Below, piece after piece: positions 20,424-32,100 of a DNA stretch of 64,000 nt (its first letter is position 1; each line of letters begins with the position of its first letter). A program made the translations under genes and the position numbers. The notes under the pieces were generated by a model that saw nothing but the letters and a program-made list of their open reading frames with translations, had not been told where the DNA came from and did not search any database. This DNA is from Leucosporidium creatinivorum (taxonomy: Eukaryota > Basidiomycota > Microbotryomycetes > Leucosporidiales > Leucosporidiaceae): positions 476,397 through 540,396 of the forward strand of contig BCKL01000013.1 in assembly GCA_001600635.1 (NCBI GenBank), in the 5' to 3' direction.

Positions 20424-22212
20424 ATGGCGCCCATGGCCTCCTCAGCTGCTACGGACGGCAACTTTGCCTACAGGCAGCGTCGGGACTTTCAGCGCCCCAC
20501 CGTCCTCAGGTGAGTTCGGGGCCGGCAGGAAGCAAGGGCTACAGGGGAGCACTGAGCTGATCTATCATACAACAGCCGCTACGCAATTCTAGGCTTCCTC
20601 TCCTCTGGAACGTACGGTCGAGTGTACAAGGCCCGCATCCGCAAGCCGTCCTCCGACATGTCGCCTGCTGGCTTGATGGGTACACCAGGGGCAGCTACGC
20701 CTGGCAAGCGACTCAAGCTGGCGCGCGACGACGGAGACGACGACGGCGAGCTCGTCGCCATCAAGAAGTTCAAGCCGGACAAGGAGGGGGAGGCTGTCAC
20801 CTACACGGGAATCAGTCAGAGTGCTTGCAGGGAGATCATGGTGCGTTGTAGCGGTTATGTAGAGCTACCGGAGCTCGCTGACCTCCCTCCCACGTCTACA
20901 GATCAATCGCGAGATCTCGCACGAGCACGTTACGGCGCTGCGAGAGGTCATGCTCGAGGAGAAGAGCATCTACCTCGTCTTTGAGTACGCCGAGCACGAC
21001 TTTCTAGTGAGTAGCCGCTCCTGTGATCCTGCAGCTTTTGCTGAACCGCCTACGTCCCCAGCAAATCATCCACCACCACTCGTCGACTCGGACGGTCCTC
21101 CCCGTCGCGGTCCTCAAGTCGCTTCTCTGGCAGCTCTTCAACGGCGTATCGTACCTACACGATAACTGGATCATCCACCGAGATCTCAAGCCCGCCAACA
21201 TCCTCGTCAACAGCGCCGGACAGGTCAAGATTGGTGACCTCGGACTCGCTCGTCTCTACCAGGAGCCGCTGCAGCCGTTGTACACCAGCGACAAGGTGGG
21301 CGGTTGCAGCTGCTTGATACCAACCGCTCGCCACAGCTGACGCCTCGCGCCCGTAGATCGTCGTCACCGTCTGGTATCGGTCGCCCGAGCTCCTTCTCGG
21401 CGCTCGTCACTACACTCCCGCCATCGATCTGTGGTCCATGGGCTGCATCTACGGCGAGCTATTAGGATTGAGGCCGATGTTCAAGGGCGAGGAGGCCAAG
21501 GTCGAAATGGGAGGGAAGAAGGGAGGCGTGCCGTTTCAGAGGGATCAGATGTCGAGGGTCGTCGAGGTGGTCGGTAGCGTTGATCGTGAGTCGTCTTGGC
21601 CCTTCTACGTTCACAAACGAGTGCTGATTGAAGCTTTCTGACCTCTCGCAGGCAACCAATGGCCGACGGTGACCCAGATGCCCGAGTATTCTCAGCTCTC
21701 GCGACTGGATCGGTCAGCTTCGGCGGCGCTAGCTTGTCGATGATTCGCTCGCTGACCTCTCGCTCTCATCAGACACCAAGACACACTTCAGCAATGGTTC
21801 AACTCGCGCAGCCGCAACAGCCCACAAGACCAAACCGCCGCCGCCGCCGGATTCGACCTCCTCCGCCAACTCCTCATCTACGACCCAAACAAGCGCATTA
21901 CTGCACGAGCGTCTCTCACTCATCAGTGGTGGGCTCATGATCCCAAGCCTCACGCCAAGTGAGCTTCGTTCCGCTTCCTCGTCTCCTCGCGCAAGCTCAC
22001 AGCCTTCGCTCGTTCGCAGCGCCTTCCTCGGCCTCCCTTCGGGTGTCTCCTACCCCATGCGCCGCGTCACTCACGACGAGTCGGATCCGAAGCTGAGCTC
22101 GAACGCTGGACGAGGAACCTTCGCTAGCGGAGGGGGAAGCGGTGTGGCGAGTGGGCTGCCGTTCGGTGGTGGGCCAGTGCGGGCGACGAAGCGGTCAAGG
22201 TTGGATCATTGA
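20424..22212 (+). CDS. SSN3: Mediator kinase-module cyclin-dependent kinase (CDK8/Ssn3)
   Basis: This is the kinase of the Mediator CDK8 module, which pairs with cyclin C and phosphorylates RNA polymerase II and transcription factors. The start at 20424 reads [20 protein letters not shown]. Kinase motifs in order are [13 protein letters not shown] (Gly loop), [14 protein letters not shown] (lysine), SACREIM...NREISHEHV (the SxSACRE helix of CDK8), [60 protein letters not shown] and [11 protein letters not shown]. Past two more introns come [20 protein letters not shown] and [13 protein letters not shown], then [19 protein letters not shown], the fungal Ssn3 C-terminal signature. The stop is at 22210. 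The magnesium motif is DLG, as in other fungal Ssn3 proteins. An insertion of about 25 residues after the Gly loop, rich in Asp and Gly, is usual for the family. Confidence 0.95.
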
Positions 22213-22342
22213 GGCGCAGGGCAGGGATAGTACATGTTGTAAATCAGTCGTACGTGTTGTGTTTGCTTTTCGCTTCTTCGCAACTTGCGAGCCTCACCTC
22301 GGCGCAATATCTACAAGCTCGTGCGCTTGGCCTCTACTCCCT

Positions 22343-24366
22343 CTAACGTCTATCACGTCTACTGCTACTACTCAAAGCTCTACTCGGCGCTCCCCTCTCC
22401 ATCAACTGTCTCTCGCCGTCCTCACCGCTCGACTCGGCACCACTCCCACTGCTGCTCGCGCCGAGTTTCTCCCACTCCTTCCGCGCGCCCTCCCGCTCCG
22501 CATGCCTCCTCGCTCTGGACGCCTCCTCCATCTCCCGCTCCCCGTCCTCCTCGTCCGCGCTAGCAGACGCGACAGCATGACCTCGGACTCGGCGGCGGTC
22601 GTTCGACTCGGCAATCTGCTTGTCGAACCTTTCCCTAGCTGCGTGGAGCTCCTTCTCGCGGGCGCGAAGGTGGTCGGCCTGGGAGCGCTGGAGATGACGA
22701 GGGAGCTGGTCGTGGGTGGTGGCGTAGTCGCGAGAGGATTGGGTGAGGGAAGCTCGGCGTTGCTGGAGGAGAGTTCGGTGCTGGTCGTCTCGTTCATGCT
22801 GCAGGAGGGGGATGAGATGATCCTTCTCGTCGAAGTATGAGGGATCCGTCCAGGGTCTGTCCGAGTGCTGGGGCGCCGGATTGGCCTTGTAGAGGTGGTG
22901 CAAGACCAAGAACTGACAAGGCGACAGTCAGCCTGGGCGCGCCTCATGCGAGCCTCGGCGGCGAGGCAAAAGCTCGCTCGGCCCACCAGCGGGGTCATAT
23001 ACGCTTCTAGGGGGCAGAAGAGTAGCGAGTTGCTCACCAGGACGTCTGCAACCAGGGCCATAATTATGTTGGTGAGGTAAGGGGATTGCGAGTACAGATA
23101 AGACAGCTCCTGGCTTGCGGAGACGATGGACTGGTGTGTAGTAGATAACGATGGAAAAGAACGAGGCAACCGCGCCGACGTCAGCTGGAGCTTGAGCCGA
23201 GCAAGGAAACGCCGAGACTGACCGCCAAAAGCGTGATGTTCTGCAGCAGCAAAGTGACGAAGAGATACGGCTCGACGCCAGCAGTCGACCTCGATTTGAT
23301 AGTGTGGTATAGTTGGTACCAGCGTGGTGCGTTGTACATCTGTCAAGAAGCGGAGGAGTGAGTATCGCCGAGAAGCGAAGAAGCGAGGGCCGAGAAACGC
23401 CGTCACAACGAGAAAGCAGCGTACAAGAGTGCCGATCCATCCTAGTGCGAAGCCAAGAGCAAGCTTAAGTGAAACGATCTCGCCGTCCTTCGTCGGCGGC
23501 TCGGCGAGGGGTACTGGCGATGCAGTCTCCCTGACGCGGTAGTCGATCCCGTACCACACACCGACTGCAATGAGAGTCACGAGCTGAAGGGAAGTAAGAT
23601 TGAGGGAGAAGATGAGGTCAGCTTTGGGAAAGAAGCGATCGCCGAGAAAAACTCACGACGAGGCAGGCGCTCTGCGTGATATGGTTGTAGCGACTGAAGA
23701 GCTGCTCGAAGCATCCTTCTCGCTCCTCCTTGTCCTGGCCATCCTTGCGCCGCCCTCGCTTCTCTGCCTTCCCCGGCGCCAGCTCCACGAACCCGTCTCG
23801 GCGATCTCTTCGGCGCTCCCTCCTCTCCCTTCTCTCCTTCCGCTCCATCTTCTCCCTTCTCTCCCGCTTGTGCGACGGCTTCCCCAGCTCCAAGTCTTGT
23901 CCAGCCCCGTCCGAGGCGTGAGTACGACGAGAACGACTGATGCCGATGCGAGTGACGAGAGAGCCTACGGCGCCGTGCGCTTCTTCCTTCCTATCCCTTC
24001 GGCGACTAGTACCGGGTATCAAACCCCTCAAATAGGCCTTCTGAGCCATCAGCAGTATGTCGCTGACCGCAAACCACAGCGCCGAGAACTTTTGGGTAAG
24101 GAGTCCTCCTCCGATGTAGAGACCTGCGAGCGTTCCTCCATCGCCTAAGAGCCACACGAAGAGTAGGGTGAATGTAGGTCCTCCGGTTTTGGGCTTCGTA
24201 CGGAAGTTGAGGATGAGCTGGGGGGTGTCTGTCGAGGGAGCGTCAGTTCGGCGTCAGTTCGGCCTTCAGCCTTGTAGGTCCAATCTTGCTCACAGGACCA
24301 TATCGAAGCGCCTAGTGAAATATATCCTGTTAGGGACGAAACGAGGTCTGTAGTAGATAGCACCAT
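22343..24366 (-). CDS. PQ-loop repeat membrane protein, copy A of a tandem pair
   Basis: This is a multi-pass membrane protein with PQ-loop features, distantly like the vacuolar/lysosomal basic amino acid exporters (Ypq/PQLC2); the substrate is not predictable. The start at 24366 (MVLSTTDLVSSLTGYISLG) matches the start of the neighbouring copy. The first PQ-loop is TPQLILNFRTKPKTGGPTF, followed by LLFVWLLGDGGTLAGLYIGG and FSALWFAVSDILLMAQKAYL. A long charged loop rich in Arg, Lys and Glu follows (about 23640-24000), then HITQSACLVV, SLKLALGFALGWIGTLVR and further spans near 23040 and 23260. The C-terminus is a hydrophilic coiled-coil-like tail (DDQHRTLLQQRRASLTQ, EREMEEASRARRHAEREGAR) ending at 22343, close to the convergent SSN3 end. 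It is a paralogue of 24821-27146. Family call is fairly secure; start and tail are supported by the paralogue. Confidence 0.78.
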
Positions 24367-24820
24367 CTTGCCGGACGGGAGAAGGGGGAAGAGCTCCGAG
24401 ACGAGTTTCGAGCGCCCAGCCTGCGCCACGGAGCACAGCACCGCATGAAAATATCGACAATGTCACGTCTTCGAGTCGCGGCAGACGGCATAACGGAGAT
24501 GACGAGGGCTGAGGGAGTCAAGTACGAACGCCGAGAAAGGGGCAAGAGACGGGCCGTCCCTCCCCCGTATCGAAGCCGCTTGGCTGAAGCAGAGCAGTTG
24601 AGATACAGCAGGCTTTAGGTGTACGCCTGAAGCCCCATTGAGGCAAGCGTATTGTAGGCGAGCCGAGAGCGAAGCCGACTTGGAGTTGCGAAGAGCAGTT
24701 TCGACTCTCGAGTTCGAGCGCCCAAGGCGAAGCCCCGTTCTACGGCGGATGAGTCTGAGCGGTTCTTTAACACTGAGCTAGCTCTAGTTCATCCCTCAAA
24801 CCCTCTACTAATGCCCACTA
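24367..24820. other. Intergenic region between the two PQ-loop genes
   Basis: These 454 bases hold the promoter of copy A and the 3' end of copy B. The word GAAGCC recurs several times at 24600-24740, without a clear unit. No gene or core promoter element is recognised. Confidence 0.45.
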
Positions 24821-27146
24821 TCATCCCCTTCCCGCCATTGTCGAGGCCGCCGAACCTCGCGACCTCTGCGAAGCCGAACGAAGCGGCGGCCCTGCATCAG
24901 CCGACCACTCATGCCACTCATTTGCTGCATGTAGACGATGCTCCTCCCCATGGTGCGCCTGTCGCGATGCTTGGTGTGCGGTGATCCGAGCCTCGTCGCC
25001 TGAGGACTCGACGTGCCGGTCGAGCTCATCCTGCGCCGCGTCTAAGGCCTCCCGCTGTCCGTGCAGAGCTGCTTTTGTGTTTTGATGTGCGTGCGCGGTG
25101 AGGAGAGGTGCAGTCTGGGCAAATTGAGCCGAATCTTGAAGATGATCTCGGCGACGGCGAGTGAGAGTCTTGCGATGCAGAGCGTCGGTCTTGAGCGAAG
25201 GGGTAGCGAGGAGTTGATGCTCGACAATGTAGGTAGGGGAGCTCCACGGTAGAGACACCCCCGAATGGCGAGGGTTGCCAGCGAAACGGTAGTGGAGGGC
25301 GAGGAACGTGAGGTCAAAGCCGATGGCTAAGAAGCAGCCTGCCAGGTACGGCGCCTCGGCGAAGAGGTAGCTCTTATCTTGCGAGACGACCAGGATGGAC
25401 TGTGAACCGTGGACCAAAGTCAGAACCGAGGTCAGAGGTCAGCGCCGAGGTCAAAGGGCTCAGGCCTCAAGCGTACGATCAGGGTCCCGACGTTCTCTCC
25501 AACTGTACAGCTAGTCAGCATAGCCTAGGAGCGGTCAAGAGCACAAGCAACTCACTCAATGCGACAAACATGTAGGGCTCGATGCCTTCGGTCGACTTTT
25601 CCTGTCGTCGCGAGATGGGTCAGCTTCGGCGATGAGAGGTGAGAGATGGGAATGGACGGTTAAGGTGATGTAGAGCTGGTGGATACGAGGCGCATTGTAT
25701 AGCACGGTTCCCAGACCTGTATAGCTCTTCGGTCAGCCAAATAACGATAGAGAAGGCGCCCTTCGGGAGGGGAGAGACTCACTGCCGAGGACGAAAGCAA
25801 TTCCCGCTTGCACGTCAAAGACCCCATCAACGACCGGAGGTGTTGCATGCTCGATAGGTTCCAGGGACTCCCGAAGACGATAGGCGGTGAGGTACCAAAC
25901 GAGGATCATGACGAAGCTCAAGACCTGTTGAGCCGCCGAAGTCAGCGAAGCGTCGCCGAGCGCCTCGACACCAGCCCAAGAGCCATACGCTCGAGGAGAA
26001 ATACCTTACGAAGAGGCAGATGGGCTGAGTGACCTTATTCCAGGTGCCGAAGAAGTGGATGACGAGGAGCCCGACCTTGCCGGGGCCGTGTTCCTTCCGC
26101 CGCAGTTCTTCCTCCGACTCGTCGCTCGAGTGACCATGCGGCTGCGACTTGCCAGCTGAAAGCTCAACGTATCCTCGACGAGCCGAGCCCTTGCCCATCG
26201 AGTGCTGCTGCGACGCCGACGAGTCCTTCTTGTGCGCCCGCTTGCTCGCCTTCTTCTCGGCTTCCTTCTGTTGCTTAGCGTGGAGCTTCTCCTGCTGCTT
26301 GATGTGCCATGGACTGTCGGCGGTCATGCTCTGCGAGAGAACGACAGCTCGGGTGGCTCCATGCTCGTCCGCCTTGCGTTGTCGTCGCCGCGCCGTGAAG
26401 GGGAGGTAGCCTGTGGATCTCGATCAGCTCGGCGAGAACGAGCGAGACCCTTGAAGCGAAGATTACCGTGGTAGAAAGCTTGCTGGGCTGTCACGAGGAC
26501 GTCGCCAATCAAGTACCAGCTGCGAAGAGCCTAACGAGGTCAGCAATGGTCGTCGGCGCCGGTCAGGAAGGGAAACTCACGCAGTCTGAAAGATCTGCGT
26601 CTGCAGGGCGCCGCCAAAGTATAGACCGAAGAGAGCGAGACTGTCGGCGATGATCCAGCTTCGGGGAGGATGGAAGAAGGAGGTCAGCTTGGGTCCTCGA
26701 CTCGGCGCCGAACAGGTCTGCCTCGAGTACGGCGAAGTTGCGGGTCGGCCGGGAATAGGAGAGGTTCGAAAGAAGGCTTGAAGAGGGGGTCAGGCTGAAG
26801 CCAACTCACACGAACAGCAACGCCCACGATAATCCGCCTTGGCGAGGTTTCTCGGCCCAGACGGTGAGAAGCTGCTTGCGTGCAAAGAGGGGTCAGGCTG
26901 GCCCCGAGAGAGCTACAGCAGCGCAAAGTCAGCCCACTTACCTGAGGGAAGTGTGACCACGAAGCGCAGCCCACTGCAAGGCAAGTGTTAGCAATTGCCG
27001 ACGCCCCGCACCGAGCGCCGAGAAAAGCAAAGCTCACAGGCTGCAGGGCGAGAGCAAAGTCAGTACGGCATCGTGAGTGTGCGAAGATACAAACTCTTAC
27101 CTAGTAGACCTGCGGCCTTTGAGGCAAGATCCGTTGTGGAGAGCAT
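24821..27146 (-). CDS. PQ-loop repeat membrane protein, copy B of a tandem pair
   Basis: This is the paralogue of the gene to its left, with the same order of spans. The start at 27146 (MLSTTDLASKAAGLLG) parallels MVLSTTDL of copy A. The first PQ motif is SHFPQ, followed across an intron by LLTVWAEKPRQGGLSWALLF and SWIIADSLALFGLYFGGALQ. The next helix reads YLIGDVLVTAQQAFYHG. A hydrophilic loop (KQQKEAEKKASKRAHKKDSS, then YVELSAGKSQ) precedes WNKVTQPICLFVR, where the second PQ-loop is expected (Thr-Gln-Pro, order altered). Then come IAFVLGS near 25790 and more spans at about 25330-25420. The tail is hydrophilic (TKAALHGQREALDAAQDELD) and ends at 24821. As in copy A, exons are short and introns many. 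A transporter of small metabolites at an internal membrane is the likely role, by family analogy only. Confidence 0.78.
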
Positions 27147-27524
27147 CTACAGCGAAGAAGGCAACAGGTCAGCTAGCTCTGCGCGAGGAGAGGCCTACAC
27201 TCACTTGGAAGCTGATCCTCCTCGGTAGGGACGATCTACAACTCGCGTCGAGCAGAGCGAAGGGAAAGAGAAAGAGCGGAACGAAGCAGAGATTGTGGCT
27301 GAGCCTCCTGCGTCCCATCTCCTCGGCGACGACGACAGGAACCCCCTCCCCCTTTCCCCGGCAGGCGAACATGTAGCGGAATAGCTCGCACACGAATTCG
27401 ACCTCGACTGCGACGCGAGAAGAGTCGTATCGATATCGAGATTACAGCAAGCAAGCGATTCCTGTCCCTTACGTCCAGCGCCGAGCAGCCATTATCCAAG
27501 CGATCATCCGAGCTCCCATCCTCC
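27147..27524. other. Intergenic region: PQ-loop copy B promoter and F-box gene 3' end
   Basis: These 378 bases separate two minus-strand genes. I see no recognisable gene, repeat or TATA box. Confidence 0.45.
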
Positions 27525-29077
27525 TCAGTGGTAGTCGCCGCAGTTGTAGCATCGTTCAGCGCACGTCCTACACTTGAGCTCCCAACCCTTTCTGACCGCC
27601 GAGGCCTCGAGCAGCTCAAACTTCTTTCCCGCGCGCAATGGGACAACGCCGAGGTCGACGCTGCGAAGGTCGCTCCACGTCTCGAGAATGCGGCTGAGCT
27701 CGGCTTCGGGGAGAATGGCATCTACGGTCGAGGCGGGAGGGTCGCAGGTCCATACAGAATCGGCGAAGGAGAGGGTCTGGAGGTTCGGCGAGTGGTGGGA
27801 GAGGTCGGTCAAGCGTGCGAGGGAGAGTGTGCAGCAGGAGGAAATCTGGAGGTGTTTGATCGCCGGTAGGAGCGTAAAAGCGTCTGCCTTGATGCCGTAG
27901 CCGTCGTGGTAGCGTCCATAAGTCGCGCGTCCTGCGGGCCAGTAGGCGTGACTGCTGAGCGAGAGCTCCAGCGACGTAAGCTGTTGACCATAGTCCTTCA
28001 AGAGATCGTCAACGTCTTCGGCGTCAAGATTCTGTATGGTGAGCTTCAGAGAACGAAGCCTCAATGAGCTCGATGGAAGTAGATCCGAAGCGATCGTCCC
28101 GAGATCATCGAGGGTCGAAACGATGGAGATGCCGTCGGAGATATCGGCAGGGATGCGCGAGATCTTTGTACGACCGCTTCCAGCAGCCCCATGGGCGAAG
28201 GTGAAGTTGGCGAGGTGAAGGGCCCTCAAGTTCAAGCCTGACGAGGCGGCGAGGAGTTCGAGGATGAGGTGAATGGGCGTGGCAAGGGCCGTGGAGCCAC
28301 TTGTGCTTCCCAAGCTTAGCTCCCTGAGCGTATCCTTGACGTCGCGTAGAGGCTTGACCAGCTTCGAGACCTGGGCAAACGTAGTGAACGGCAAGGCGAG
28401 GCTGATGACCCCAGGCGAAGCTTTGAACATCGCCCAAGCCCACGCCCATCCTTCGGGCTGTCCTCCGAGCTCGTACCAGCGCTTCGGATCGTTGGCGACG
28501 GCCAGCCTATTGAGGTAGGATGCCCGCGAGTCCAGTGCTTCGAGCTTTCGGACGTAAACGCCGAGGCCGCTCTCGAGCGCCGCGAGGAGAGGGATAGCCG
28601 TGTCGAAGCTGAGTGCAGAGGTGTAGCGGAAGGGATCGGTGTAGAGCGCGCGACGGGCACATGCGACAAACGCGCGTGATGTGAGGGCGAGGGAGAGCAG
28701 CGTCTCTCGAGCATCTGCGCGAGCAAGCGTTCAGCTCGTAGTGCGACATTCAGAACACACCAGAGACGTACCTTCTTTGTCGAAGCTGGCCTGAACGTAG
28801 TAGCAGACGCGATTCTTTAGCTCGTCGGGGAGAGTGGAAGCTGTAGGCGGGGGATGAGAAAGGCGGCTGTTAGCTCCGAGCTGTAGCCAGAAAAGCTCCG
28901 CTTGATGGCCTATGAGCCTGCACAGCTAGCCGCCGAATTCCCCTGCTGTCCCGCTGCTCGAGCAGCAGCCCAGGCGTCCAGCTCCTTCAGCTGCTGACGC
29001 CTCGACACGTCCTCCACCAGCAGCCATTGCTCGCTGAGGTGCAGAGTATTCAGGAACTTAATGATAGACCTACCCAT
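27525..29077 (-). CDS. F-box protein with leucine-rich C-terminal region
   Basis: This is probably a substrate adaptor of an SCF ubiquitin ligase; its substrate is unknown. Exon 1 appears to be just ATGG (29077-29074), joined over a 233-base intron to CTTCC at 28840. That gives M-A-S-T-L-P-D-E-L, then KNRVCYYVQASFDKE. After a second intron the protein continues LLSLALTSRAFVACARRALY, completing the F-box. The rest is one long exon with irregular leucine-rich segments, for example LRELSLGSTS, LRSLKLTIQNLDAEDV, LTSLELSLSSHAYWP, IKHLQISSCCTLSLARLTDL and LQTLSFADSVW. The last residues are CRTCAERCYNCGDYH, four cysteines in C-x2-C-x3-C-x2-C spacing that could bind a metal. The stop is at 27525. The F-box call rests on position and pattern, so family certainty is moderate. 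The 4-base exon is inferred from splice signals. Confidence 0.72.
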
Positions 29078-29197
29078 CTTTCCAAGCTGTAGTCGCGTCC
29101 GAGGAGTGTCGAAGCGAGCGAGACGAGATGAGCGTAGGAGAGAGAGCCAGCTCGGCTCGGATAGGCTCGGAAGACCATAAGACTACACTTGCAGAAG

Positions 29198-32100
29198 CTA
29201 CTGCTTACACAGATAAGAACCCCTCAAGCTCTTCTCCGACTCCCCTTCCGCCGTATCCCGCTTCATCAGCAAGCGGAACGCCCACTTGCTTACTAGCTCG
29301 TTGCCGAGCAGTCCGAGCGGACCCTCGCCACCCTTGAACGTCTTGAGCGCCTGCTCCAATGCCGACAGGGCACCGCTGACAGTCTCGGGCGAGTCGGGCG
29401 AGGTGGTCGTGAGGAACTCGGTCTCGAGGAGGTCGTCCTTGAAGATGTTGGGCTTCTCGATGGCAAAGAGGAGGGAGGAGGGGTTGGAGAGGAGGGAGAG
29501 ATCGGCGTCTGCGAGAGAGCGAGGTGTTAGCATTGTCATACAGCTCCACGCCCAGCAAGAACTCACCAAACTCTGACCGATACTGCTCAAAGCTCGTCGG
29601 CCCCGCCGAGCTGAGCACCATCTCCACGCTCCGTCGGTCACTGACGAGAAGGCCTTGACTCCACTCGCGGGTGACGACTTCTCCAGCGTACTCGCGCACC
29701 GTCACGTCGTCATCCTGCAGCAGGCGTAGGAGGAGGCGAGCGAAGAGTTCGCTCTTGACCGCCGACGGAGTGCGAAGCTCGCGCAATGCCCGAGCAGCGG
29801 CCTCACGAGACTCGATAGACTGTGAAGGAGACAGTCAGAAGCTGTGGTCGGCGCCTGGATCGTCCAACTTACCTCATCGACGCTCGAAGCGGGTTCGATC
29901 AGCGCGAGGACAGTCTCGGCGTGAGCAGCATCGCCGGTCTGCGAGGGAGGAACGGTCAGCCGCGGTCTCGAAGAAAAGAGCAGAGATTCAACCCACCGTG
30001 CTGACAAGCTTGGAGATGAGAGGAAGCAGGGCCTCCCTCAACGGCACGATCACGGTCGAGGCGTGCTGCTTGAGCAGCAGGGTGATCGTCTGCTCTAGCC
30101 GCTCATCACCCTTGGACCATTCTGACCTCGTCAGCAGCTCGATAGCTGTGATCCTGCACTCGGAAACGTCCTTCTCCGACTCAGCGAGTGCCAGCAGCTG
30201 CGAGACGAGAGCTCGGCGCAAGGACTTGGTCTCGTCACTCGGCGAGTCGTTGTCGTTGTCGAGGTGGGCGAGAGAGAGCCGTTGGACCTCGAGGAAAGGT
30301 GCAGCGAGTCCAGCGACGACGAGAGTGGCGTCCGTCGGCTCGTAGGTGAGGGCTAGGAGGAAGGCGGCGGCGACAAAGTTCTCGGCGCTGGGGAGGTGCG
30401 AGAGATGCTGAGGCCACGAGCGCGAAGCCTCGAGTTCGAGGTGGACGAGCTCGATGATGGAGGTTGAACGGTGGGCGTGAGAGGAAGCGCAAACGCGGGC
30501 GATGGAGAGGTAGGTGGTCCGTACGGCGAAGGAGTGGTGTCGGGCGAGCAGGGGGGAAGCGAGGCCTTCGACCTTGGCGTGGACTGTAGGGCAATCGGTC
30601 AGCGTTACAAGTCACTCGATGACGGAATCCAGTGTACGTACGAGGGGTCAAGTCGCTTGAGGCAAGAGGGCCCGACGCTTCGAGCAGGCGAAGGACTTGT
30701 ACGAGACGCCCGTGTAGCTGGAAGTGCGAAGGGTCAGCGAAAGGTCGATGGGGGAGTTGACAAGACTCACCTCGTTCTCGGAGCAGACTTCGATGTCCTC
30801 GAGCAGCTCCACGCAAACGCCGGCGACCTCGAGAGGCGGAATCAGGCCAGTGAGAGCGTCTCCTGCAGCGTCTCGGATCTGCAGAGGAAGGAGGGGTCAG
30901 GTCGAAGGCAGTGAGAGGTTTGAGCTAGATCCACACACCTTCCATACACGACTCGTGGCGCAGGCCTTGACGATGGGCACAAAGGCGTCGGTCGGCGCCT
31001 CGGCGCCCTGCTCGACACGATTCGGCGATTGCAGTAGCGAGAGGAGCATGAGGACTGAGAACAGGCTGCTGTGGAGGTCGGAGGTCTGCGTCGGAGGACA
31101 TGTGAGCTTCGAGACTCGGGCGCGCAGTCGAGGGCGACTCACTGGCAGATCGTTGAGATGCTCGCGGGACGAGAACTCGAGCTCCGACTTGAGGACGGCG
31201 TGGAGCGAAGGATAGCGTCCAAAGAAGTCTGATGCCGTGAGACGCTTGATGAGGGACTCGTGATCACGGTCGAGGTTTGTCCGCCGAGATGAGAAGGAGC
31301 GAGTAACGAGCGAAGCGTAGGTCATCATGGCGACGTTGCGGCAGATCCAGCTGTGGGGCAGGAGGGTAAGCGCTTGAAGTATGAGAAATGAGAGCACAAC
31401 AGACTCACTTGGACGACCAGAACATGGAGATGGCGATGAGGAAGCCGCGCTCAATGTAAGGTCCGACGGCGGCGGAGCATTTGGCGTCGAGGAAGGTCGT
31501 CCGAAGGGTGTTCATGGCGTGCACACGACTCTCGTCGAGGATTTCGGTCGACTTGGACTCCGCGATCTCGAAGAGTCGTACGAAGGCGCGGTCGAAGCTC
31601 GGCTTGTCGGTGGGGAGAACGGCGGTGAGGATGCCGAGGATGCAGTAAGGGATACCGGCTGAACGACGAGTGATGGAGATCTTTTGCGAGACGATCGAGT
31701 CGATATGGTTCTGCATTCGACGAAGAAGAGATCAAGTTCGATTCGCAGAGCGCCCCGGCTGAGGAGCTGCTCACCTGAAGCCACTGCACAGGCAGGCCTC
31801 GCACCTCGGGCCAGTCCTTGCAAAGTAGGAGAGCCGAGCAAGCGCGCGAGTAGCAGGGCGACAGAGCCATGAAGGCGCCTCGGTGCCGAATGCGAGCGAG
31901 CCAAGTTGCGAAGAGCTCGCCGATGTGCTTGACCTCGTCGAGCGACCAGATGGTCTGGAAGCCCTCTGCACCGAGCTCCGACGGAAGGCGAAGGATGGTC
32001 TCCATGAGCTCTCTGCAAGTGGGGCAAGGTCAGCTTTCGACGTTCGGCGACCGCTTGGCTCGTAAGAACTCACCCAGCCTCCTTCATCGCACGCCAAGTC

